Source of the DNA: UCB3 sp964415605
GTDB lineage: Bacteria; Chloroflexota; Anaerolineae; Epilineales; Epilineaceae
Assembly (NCBI GenBank): GCA_964415605.1
Contig: CAYQBA010000143.1
Coordinates: 1 to 12,108, forward strand
Length of the DNA: 12,108 bases
Reading direction: 5' to 3'
Part shown: in pieces, positions 6,915 through 12,108 of the stretch
Layout: the number at the start of each line of letters is the position of its first letter
Numbering within the stretch: the first letter of the stretch is position 1
Notes under the pieces: model-generated
Seen by the model: the letters and a program-made list of their open reading frames with translations, nothing else
Databases searched by the model: none
Told to the model about the DNA's origin: nothing
Program-made: the position numbers and the translations under genes

Positions 6915-7838
6915 TCAGGCCGGTTCGCCGTCGTCCGGCGGCGTGTCAAGGCTCACCAGGACCGGGTCCACGCCCGGCCGGCCCGCCAGGATACGCTTGA
7001 CGAGGCCGCACAGGACCTTGCCGGACCCGACCTCGTAGAAGGTGTCCACGCCGGCCCCGGCCATGGCCTCGATGCTGGCGGTCCAGCGGACCGATGCCGT
7101 CAGCTGGTGGGCCAGCTCCTGGCGGATCGCGTCGGCGGAGGTGATCGGCTCGGCGGTGATGTTCACGACGACCGGGATCCCGGCGTCGGTGATCGGCGCG
7201 GCCTGGACGACGCCCGCGAACGCATCGGCCACCGGCGCCATGAGCGGCGAGTGGGCGGCGATCGTGATGGGTAACGGCATGATGCGCTTCGCGCCCGCCG
7301 CCTTGAGCGCGACGGTGGCGGCGTCGACGCCCTCCAGGGTGCCCGAGATCACGACCTGGCCCGGGGAGTTGAAGTTGGCCACTTGGACCCCCGCCACGGC
7401 GTCGCAGACCGCCGCCACGGCGTCGTCGGCGAGCCCGAGCACCGCCGCCATGCGCCCGGGCGATCGTTCGCCGGCCAGCTTCATCAGCCGGCCGCGCTCG
7501 CGCACCAGCCGCAACGCGGACGGGTAGTCGATGGCGCCGGCGGCGACGAGCGCGCTGTACTCGCCGAGCGAATGCCCCGCCACGAATGCCGGCGCGGGCA
7601 GCGCGTCCCATGCGGCCCGGAGAATCGCCACGCTGGCCGCCAGCAGCGCCGGCTGCTGGTTGTGGGTGTCGGCCAGGTCGACCTCGGGCCCTTCCGCCAT
7701 CATGCGCGGCAGGTCGAAGCCGAGGACGTCCGCCGCCTCGGCCAGGGCCTGCCGGGCGCAGTCCGAACGCGCGGCCCAGGCCGAGGCCATGCCGACGTAT
7801 TGCGACCCCTGGCCGGGGAACAGCCAGGCCGCGCTCAT
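6915..7838 (-). CDS. fabD: Malonyl-CoA:ACP transacylase FabD
   Basis: A 307-residue protein of normal length. It transfers malonyl from CoA to acyl carrier protein, the entry of extender units into fatty-acid synthesis. Motifs: oxyanion-hole 'FPGQGSQ' (7-13), nucleophile S90 in 'GHSLGE' (88-93), R115 in 'RERG' binding the malonyl carboxylate, and catalytic H196 in 'AAHSPLM' (194-200). 'VANFNSPGQVVISG' (153-166), Q245, and 'YEVGSGKVLCGLVKRI' (268-283) also match the family. The start ATG 7838 lies 55 bases after rpmF. Its ribosome-binding site is weak (GAGCG region), and a 10-base palindrome (CGGGCGCCCG, 7841-7850) sits immediately upstream. No plsX, fabH or acpP gene accompanies it in this window. 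Confidence 0.96.
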   Translation of the reverse strand: MSAAWLFPGQGSQYVGMASAWAARSDCARQALAEAADVLGFDLPRMMAEGPEVDLADTHNQQPALLAASVAILRAAWDALPAPAFVAGHSLGEYSALVAAGAIDYPSALRLVRERGRLMKLAGERSPGRMAAVLGLADDAVAAVCDAVAGVQVANFNSPGQVVISGTLEGVDAATVALKAAGAKRIMPLPITIAAHSPLMAPVADAFAGVVQAAPITDAGIPVVVNITAEPITSADAIRQELAHQLTASVRWTASIEAMAGAGVDTFYEVGSGKVLCGLVKRILAGRPGVDPVLVSLDTPPDDGEPA

Positions 7839-7893
7839 GCCGGGCGCCCGCGCTCAGCCACGGCGTGCGTGCAGGCGCGCGCCATCGACGATC

Positions 7894-8082
7894 TCAGGCT
7901 TCCTCGTCGACCCGCACCACCTGCATGCCCCGATACGTGCCGCACGCGGGGCACACGTGGTGCGGCTGGCGGTACTCGTTGCAGTTGCTGCAGCGCACGA
8001 TCGCGACCGGGCTGAGCTTGTAGTGCGTGCGGCGCTGTCGCTTGCGCCGCGGTCCGACCTTGCTCTTCGGTACGGCACCCAT
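7894..8082 (-). CDS. rpmF: 50S ribosomal protein L32, zinc-binding form
   Basis: A 62-residue basic protein beginning 'MGAVPKSKVGPRRKRQRR', the usual L32 N-terminus. It has a zinc ribbon of four cysteines, C31, C34, C44 and C47 ('RCSNCNEYRQPHHVCPACGTYRG'), so this is the C+ paralogue type that needs zinc. A strong AGGAGG (8090-8095) precedes ATG 8082 by 7 bases, fitting a highly translated ribosomal protein. It follows yceD by 33 bases, the conserved yceD-rpmF pairing seen in many bacteria, and precedes fabD. Confidence 0.97.
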   Translation of the reverse strand: MGAVPKSKVGPRRKRQRRTHYKLSPVAIVRCSNCNEYRQPHHVCPACGTYRGMQVVRVDEEA

Positions 8083-8115
8083 GACTTCTCCTCCTGGGAT
8101 GGCGTTTCAACTTGG

Positions 8116-8646
8116 TCAGCGTGCCTGCTTCAGGTCCAGCAGCGCCTGCCAGCGCGGGTCCGGCGCCGGTTGGCAGTCACACGCCTCGATATTGCGGTTG
8201 CGGCCGCAGTGCGGGCACAGGCCCGCGCAATCCGGCCGGCACAACGGATGCATTGGGGCGGCCAGCACGATGTTCTGCCACAACACGTCCGACAGGTCGA
8301 GCATGTGGTGGATGTCGATCTCGGTGGCCGGCTCGTCCTCTTCGTCAGGGTCTTTCTCGATCGGTGGGCCGCTTTCGATGGCGACGGTCGGCCGGAAGTG
8401 CTCCGTGAGATCGATCGTCAACCCGATGTCCGTCGGTTCCAGGCACCGGGCGCATGGCATGCGGGCCACGGTGGTGAGGCGACCGTCGACGAGGATGCCT
8501 CCGGGATCCCGGATCAAGCGCAGCGCGCCGCGAACCGGAGCGACGAGCGCCAAGCCCGGCTCGCCCAACCTGAACGGCTCGTCGACCTCGACGACGCGCA
8601 CGGCCCCCGTATTCGACTTGAGCAAGCCAGCCACGTTGTAGCGCAT
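8116..8646 (-). CDS. yceD: YceD family protein (DUF177)
   Basis: A 176-residue protein. DUF177 landmarks: 'RMPCARCLEPTDIGLTIDLTE' around 62-82, with the CxxC pair C65/C68 after 'VDGRLTTVA'; an acidic linker (98-112); then 'DLSDVLWQNIVLAAPMHPLC' (117-136) and a second cysteine cluster C136, C140, C144, C147, C156, C158 ('CRPDCAGLCPHCGRNRN'). The family is associated with 23S rRNA accumulation and large-subunit biogenesis and is nearly always next to rpmF, as here. A strong AGGAGG (8657-8662) lies 10 bases before ATG 8646. It is the first gene after the AT-rich promoter at 8712-8740, which probably drives this and the downstream ribosomal and fatty-acid genes. Confidence 0.94.
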   Translation of the reverse strand: MRYNVAGLLKSNTGAVRVVEVDEPFRLGEPGLALVAPVRGALRLIRDPGGILVDGRLTTVARMPCARCLEPTDIGLTIDLTEHFRPTVAIESGPPIEKDPDEEDEPATEIDIHHMLDLSDVLWQNIVLAAPMHPLCRPDCAGLCPHCGRNRNIEACDCQPAPDPRWQALLDLKQAR

Positions 8647-8711
8647 GCGGGCGCCCCCTCCTGACGCGTGCCGCGCCGGCGCCGTGCGGGCGGCCGAACG
8701 TCAACTATATA

Positions 8712-8740
8712 TTTATACTGGCGATCGGGGCCGTGATCAA
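8712..8740 (-). promoter_or_regulatory. Promoter for yceD-rpmF-fabD-fabG (housekeeping sigma type)
   Basis: On the minus strand TTGATC (8740-8735) and TATAAA (8717-8712) are separated by exactly 17 bases, with more TA steps after the -10. In a window this GC-rich the A/T run 8703-8719 is exceptional. The predicted start is near 8705, leaving a leader of about 58 bases to ATG 8646. The -35 overlaps the TGA stop of the SepIVA-like gene (8737-8739). Confidence 0.7.
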
Positions 8741-9264
8741 ACTCGGCGGGGTGCCTCCCGGGTGCGATCGGCCTCGGCCGGCCGCGGCTCGGCCTTGTCG
8801 TCGGGCGGCGTGCCGACCGGGCTGCCGGCTTCCAAGAGGCGGATGCCGTTGCGCACGGTGCGGTTGAAGCCGTCGAGCTGCGCGGCGATGCGCTGCAGCA
8901 CCTCGAGCGCGTAGGCGTCCGCCTCGCCGCGGATCCGAGCCGCCTCCTGGTAGGCGTTGCCGAGCACGTCGTTGGCGCGCTCCTCGGCCTGCCGCAGCAC
9001 GACGTGCTCCGCGGACAGGTCGGTCGCTTTCTGGCGGGCGGCCTCGATCATGGCCTCCGCCTGCGCCTGGGCGGCTGCCAGGAGCGCCTCGCGCTCGGTC
9101 TCGATCTGACGCGCGTTCTTGATCTCCTGCGGCACGCTGATGCGCATCTGGTCGATGAGGCGCAGGTACTCGTTCTCGTCGATGACGATCCGGGTGGTCA
9201 TCGGAACGCGCGTCCCGCGGTCGAGCAGCTCTTCAAGCCTTTCGATCAGGTACTCGAGGTCGAT
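8737..9264 (-). CDS. SepIVA/DivIVA-like coiled-coil protein, probable AUC start
   Basis: From the first ATG (9201) the protein has 154 residues. The same frame is open for 21 more codons, to an ATC at 9264, giving 175. The added segment reads 'IDLEYLIERLEELLDRGTRVP'-like sequence. It matches the N-terminal helix and 'R..P.T' junction I recall for SepIVA-type proteins and their Chloroflexota relatives, normally beginning 'MD'. AAGGAG (9273-9278) is 8 bases before the ATC; the ATG at 9201 has no such site. Then follow 'VIDENEYLRLIDQMRISVPQEIKNA', an Ala/Glu/Arg-rich coiled coil, 'AYQEAARIRGEADAYALEVL' and a disordered charged tail. SepIVA helps direct septal and polar envelope growth in mycobacteria. 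The gene sits between coaD and yceD, as its homologue does in Actinobacteria as I recall. Homology is inferred by eye; the start codon is the uncertain part. Confidence 0.75.
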   Translation of the reverse strand: MDLEYLIERLEELLDRGTRVPMTTRIVIDENEYLRLIDQMRISVPQEIKNARQIETEREALLAAAQAQAEAMIEAARQKATDLSAEHVVLRQAEERANDVLGNAYQEAARIRGEADAYALEVLQRIAAQLDGFNRTVRNGIRLLEAGSPVGTPPDDKAEPRPAEADRTREAPRRV

Positions 9265-9272
9265 GGCGCACG

Positions 9273-9278
9273 CTCCTT
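9273..9278 (-). promoter_or_regulatory. Ribosome-binding site pointing to the ATC start
   Basis: AAGGAG on the minus strand is followed by the 8 bases CGTGCGCC and then ATC GAC at 9264. The GTG within those 8 bases opens a frame that stops within about 13 codons. An ATG at 9284 lies upstream of the site and out of frame. So the site serves the ATC or nothing obvious. Confidence 0.6.
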
Positions 9279-9289
9279 GTGCATGACGG

Positions 9290-9820
9290 TCAGATCATGG
9301 GCGCGCGCACGGCGCGCCCGACCTGGCTGATCTCGTGAACCTTGGCGGCCAGCGCCGCCACGACCGGCGGCGGAACCAGCCCCCGGACATCTCCGCCCAT
9401 GATTGCCACCTCGCGCACGATCGACGCGCTGACGAACGCGTGCGCGGGGTCCGAGATGAGCAGCAGGGTCTCGATCTCGGGCGCCAGGTGGCGGTTCATC
9501 ATGGCCATCTGGCGTTCGAACTCGAAGTCGTCCGCCACCCGCAGCCCCCGGACGATCGCCTGCGCCCCTTCCGCGCGCGCGAACGCGACGGCCAGGCTGT
9601 CGAACGCGCGCACGCTCGCGTTGGCCACGTGCGCGGTCGACGCGCGGACGAGCATCACGCGCTCGTCGTCGGTGAAGAGCGGCTGCTTGTTGCTCGGGCC
9701 GGCGTGCGCGTACACACCGATCACCAGGTGGTCGAACAGCCGCGCCGCCCGCTCGGCGACGGCGACATGGCCGTTGGTGATCGGGTCGAAGGTGGCCGGG
9801 AAGACTGCGATGCTGCTCAT
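9290..9820 (-). CDS. coaD: Phosphopantetheine adenylyltransferase CoaD
   Basis: A 176-residue enzyme, slightly longer than the usual 160. It makes dephospho-CoA from 4'-phosphopantetheine and ATP, the penultimate step of CoA synthesis. Motifs: nucleotidyltransferase 'FPATFDPITNGH' with TNGH at 15-18 (H18 catalytic; the common PGTFDP has an Ala here), 'RGLRVADDFEFERQMAMMNRHL' (91-112), and 'AFVSASIVREVA' (128-139), the ISSSxVREVA-type ATP-binding segment. The last 15 residues form a short extension. The start is ATG 9820 because the conserved strand begins at once ('MSSIAVFPATFDP'). No good Shine-Dalgarno is present and the predicted leader is very short. It lies 40 bases after recG with its own extended -10 element. 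The product feeds CoA for the fab genes downstream. Confidence 0.96.
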   Translation of the reverse strand: MSSIAVFPATFDPITNGHVAVAERAARLFDHLVIGVYAHAGPSNKQPLFTDDERVMLVRASTAHVANASVRAFDSLAVAFARAEGAQAIVRGLRVADDFEFERQMAMMNRHLAPEIETLLLISDPAHAFVSASIVREVAIMGGDVRGLVPPPVVAALAAKVHEISQVGRAVRAPMI

Positions 9821-9842
9821 GAGGTCGGGCCGTCGGTAATGG

Positions 9843-9852
9843 ATTATAACAG
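9843..9852 (-). promoter_or_regulatory. Extended -10 promoter for coaD
   Basis: The minus strand reads CTGTTATAATCC: a perfect TATAAT (9848-9843) preceded by TG one base earlier, the extended -10 form. The -35 position (about 9866-9871) is poor, as expected for this promoter class. Start near 9837 gives a leader of about 17 bases to ATG 9820. It lies just past the recG stop. Confidence 0.6.
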
Positions 9853-9860
9853 ACGGCCGC

Positions 9861-12108
9861 TCAGATGCGTTCCGCGGCGGTGCTGAACGCGTCGACCTGG
9901 GCGCGGATCCCGGACACGTCGGGCCGGGCAAGGTCGGGATCCGCGGCGATCAGGCGCCTGGCGGCACGCTGAGCGAGGGTCAGCGCCTCGCCGGGGACGA
10001 GCCGCGCGAAGCGGAAGCGGTCCAGCATGCCGGACTGGCGGACGCCGAAGTAGTCCCCCGGCCCCCGGGTCGCCAGATCCTTCTCGGCCAGCACCAACCC
10101 GTCGTTCGTCTCGGTCATCAGCCGGAGCCGTGCCGCGGCCGACTCCGACGGATCGTGGGCCATGAGCAGGCACACGCTTTCGGCGGTGCCGCGGCCGACG
10201 CGCCCTCGCAGCTGGTGGAGCTGGGCCAGGCCGAACCGATCCGCACCGTCGATCAGCATCACGGTCGCGTTCGGCACGTCGACGCCGACCTCGATGACGG
10301 TCGTCGACACCAGCACCTGGACGCGGCCGGCGTGGAACTCGGCCATCACGGCTTCCTTCTCGGCGGGCCGCATCCGGCCGTGCAGGAGCCCCAGCCGCAG
10401 GTCGGGGAACACCTCGACGCGCAGGCGCTCGTACTCGGCGATCGCGGACGGCGACTGGAGGCTCTCGGACTCCTCGACGAGCGGGCAGACGATGTAGGCC
10501 TGCTCGGACTGCTCGACGCGGTGGCGGATGTACTGGTAGCCGCGTTCCCGCTCCCGCGGCCCCAGCCAGTAGGTCTTGATCGCCTGGCGCCCCGGGGGCA
10601 TGGCGTCGATCACCGACTGGTCGAGATCGGCGTTGATCACCTGCGCCAGGGTTCGCGGGATGGGCGTGGCGGTCATGATCAGCATGTGCGGGACGACCTC
10701 CGGCCCGCCGGCCGCGCCGGACTGCAGCTCGGCCCGCTGCAGCACCCCGAAGCGGTGCTGCTCGTCGACCACGGCCAGCCCCAGCCGGGCGAACCGGACG
10801 GCGTCCTGGATCACGGCGTGCGTGCCGACGACGATGTCGATCGCGCCGGTGGCCAGCGCCGCCGCCACGGCCGCCTTCTCGCCGGCCTTCATCCCGCCGA
10901 CCAACCGGGCCAGGCGCCGCGGGCCCGGGGCCGGGTCGGCCGGGTCGAAGGCCGTGAAGCCGGCGGCCGCCAGCATCTTGCCCAGGTTGCCGAAGTGCTG
11001 CTCGGCGAGGATCTCGGTGGGCGCCATGAGCGCGGCCTGATGGCCGGCCCCGACACACATCGCCATGGCAGCGCCGGCAACGGCCGTCTTGCCGCAGCCG
11101 ACGTCGCCCTGCAGCAGCCGGCTCATCGGCTCGGGGCGGCCCAGGTCCGCCGCGATCTCCTCGATCACCCTGGCCTGGGCGCCGGTGAGCGCGAACGGGA
11201 GACCGGCGACGAACGCATCGAGGGCGGGCCGGCCGGCAGCGAGGCTTGCGCCGGGGCGGGACCGAGCCGCCCGCCGTCGCCGCATCAGCCAGAGCTGCAG
11301 GATGAGGAGCTCGTCGAACGCCAGCCGGGTGCGGGCGGCTTCGAGCGCGGCGGCGGTTTCGGGGAAGTGCAGGTTGCACAGCGCGGCGGGCAGGTCGACC
11401 ACGGTGGCTTCCCGGCGGAGGTCGTCCGGCAGCGGATCCGCCACGCGCGGCGCCCACTCGTCGACGGCGTGCTTGATCTGCCGCCGCAGCCAGCGCTGGG
11501 TCACGCCTTGGGTCAAGGGGTAAATCGGCACGAGGCGCCCGGTGTGGACGAGGTCGCGCTCCAGGCGCTCCCACTCCGGCGCGCGGAACACCAGGCGCCC
11601 CGCCCACACGTCCACCTTGCCGCTGACCACCACCTGATCGCCGATCGCGAACTCACGCTCGAGGTAAGGCTGGTTGAAGAACGTGCACTGGATGTTCGCG
11701 CTCGTGTCGGACACGACCACCGTCAGCATGTGGCGGTTGCCGGTCGGGAGCTTGCGCTTCTTCACGTCCCACACGGTGGCGACGATGGTGGCGTCCTCGC
11801 CCGGCCGGAGCTGGTTGATGCGCTTGAGGTGGCTGAAGTCGCGGTACCGGCTCGGGGCATGGTACAAGAGGTCGCGGATGGTCCGGACGCCGAGCGCCGC
11901 CAGGTGTTCGGCCTGCCGCGGACCGATGCCGCGGAGCGCCGTCACCGCGTCGTCGACGTGGCCGGCGGAGGGTCTGGCGCCGGGGCGACCGGCGGGATCC
12001 GGCCGACTTGCGGGATCGGACGCGCCGGCCCGCTTTCGCGGGGGGCCGACCGGGCGCGGCTCGGCATCGCCGCCGGGCGGCCGGCGGGCGGGGAGGGGCG
12101 GGGCGCCC
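9861..12108 (-). CDS. recG: ATP-dependent DNA helicase RecG (5' end outside window)
   Basis: About 748 residues are visible. RecG remodels stalled replication forks and Holliday junctions. Counting from the GTG at 11945: 'LRGIGPRQAEHLAALGVRTIRDLLYHAPSRYRDFS' opens the wedge region, the OB-fold follows (about 50-125), 'QLLQGDVGCGKT'-type Walker A is at 280-287, DEQH box 394-397, 'TATPIPRT' 425-432, 'LLHGRM' 520-525, 'VSTTVIEVGVDVPNA' 546-560, 'QLRGRVGRG' 578-586 and the TRG/wedge signature 'RGPGDYFGVRQSG' 627-639. The GTG is unlikely to be the true start. The frame stays open to the right edge through a P/A/R-rich segment with no other start codon, and 'DDAV' just before the GTG matches the usual 'L..pV..L.GVGP' opening. 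Chloroflexota and Actinobacteria-type RecG often carry an N-terminal extension plus linker, which this fits. An extra proline-rich loop lies at 333-345. Confidence 0.96.
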   Translation of the reverse strand, partial: GAPPLPARRPPGGDAEPRPVGPPRKRAGASDPASRPDPAGRPGARPSAGHVDDAVTALRGIGPRQAEHLAALGVRTIRDLLYHAPSRYRDFSHLKRINQLRPGEDATIVATVWDVKKRKLPTGNRHMLTVVVSDTSANIQCTFFNQPYLEREFAIGDQVVVSGKVDVWAGRLVFRAPEWERLERDLVHTGRLVPIYPLTQGVTQRWLRRQIKHAVDEWAPRVADPLPDDLRREATVVDLPAALCNLHFPETAAALEAARTRLAFDELLILQLWLMRRRRAARSRPGASLAAGRPALDAFVAGLPFALTGAQARVIEEIAADLGRPEPMSRLLQGDVGCGKTAVAGAAMAMCVGAGHQAALMAPTEILAEQHFGNLGKMLAAAGFTAFDPADPAPGPRRLARLVGGMKAGEKAAVAAALATGAIDIVVGTHAVIQDAVRFARLGLAVVDEQHRFGVLQRAELQSGAAGGPEVVPHMLIMTATPIPRTLAQVINADLDQSVIDAMPPGRQAIKTYWLGPRERERGYQYIRHRVEQSEQAYIVCPLVEESESLQSPSAIAEYERLRVEVFPDLRLGLLHGRMRPAEKEAVMAEFHAGRVQVLVSTTVIEVGVDVPNATVMLIDGADRFGLAQLHQLRGRVGRGTAESVCLLMAHDPSESAAARLRLMTETNDGLVLAEKDLATRGPGDYFGVRQSGMLDRFRFARLVPGEALTLAQRAARRLIAADPDLARPDVSGIRAQVDAFSTAAERI

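Noticed and set aside
7841..7850. CGGGCGCCCG palindrome before fabD
   Set aside because: A 10-base GC palindrome is frequent in sequence this GC-rich; there is no supporting context for an operator.
9265..9284. ATG at 9284 and GTG at 9271 as starts for the SepIVA-like gene
   Set aside because: Both are out of frame with the coiled-coil protein, and the GTG frame stops quickly. Using them would require a frameshift for which I see no slippery site.

Overview
The window is a very GC-rich bacterial chromosomal segment with ordinary, dense protein coding and no RNA genes, insertion sequences, phage genes or CRISPR arrays that I can see. The best phylogenetic guess is a high-GC Chloroflexota lineage, with distant links to Actinobacteria. 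The reasons are a DUF2723 membrane protein carrying a 'GY...PG...vTLyW' beta-sandwich module common in Chloroflexota, and an EspR-type HTH protein. The gene order recG-coaD-sepIVA-like-yceD-rpmF also recalls Actinobacteria, as far as I remember it. This assignment is inference.

Left part (1-2665, minus strand): a long DUF2723/GT-C type membrane protein runs off the left edge. Upstream of it is an EspR-like helix-turn-helix regulator (2663-3127). The two are separated by a nested inverted repeat (2588-2653).

Centre (3128-4505): a 327-base divergent intergenic region with a plausible plus-strand promoter. It is followed by a coiled-coil C4 zinc-ribbon protein (3455-4153). A stand-alone OmpR/PhoB-type winged-helix DNA-binding domain without a receiver (about 4137-4505) overlaps the end of that gene.

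Right part (4524-12108, minus strand): one long colinear housekeeping cluster read leftward: recG (5' end outside the window), coaD, a SepIVA/DivIVA-like coiled-coil gene, yceD (DUF177), rpmF, fabD, fabG, nusB, yggS and yggT. Spacing is tight: ATGA overlap nusB/yggS, 8-base overlap yggS/yggT, 6-base gap fabG/nusB. Two conspicuous AT-rich promoter islands interrupt it. One is an extended -10 element just downstream of the recG stop, serving coaD. The other is a -35/17/-10 promoter overlapping the stop codon of the SepIVA-like gene, serving yceD-rpmF-fabD-fabG and perhaps the rest. The cluster ties replication-fork repair, CoA synthesis, envelope or septal growth, ribosome biogenesis, fatty-acid synthesis, transcription antitermination and PLP homeostasis to one growth-linked locus.

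The most unusual observation is the start of the SepIVA-like gene. The reading frame continues 21 codons upstream of the first ATG with family-like sequence. It begins at an ATC codon placed 8 bases after a clean AAGGAG, with no ATG, GTG or TTG available in frame. This suggests AUC initiation, or a point change or sequence error at the start codon. I see no wholly new multi-gene system.
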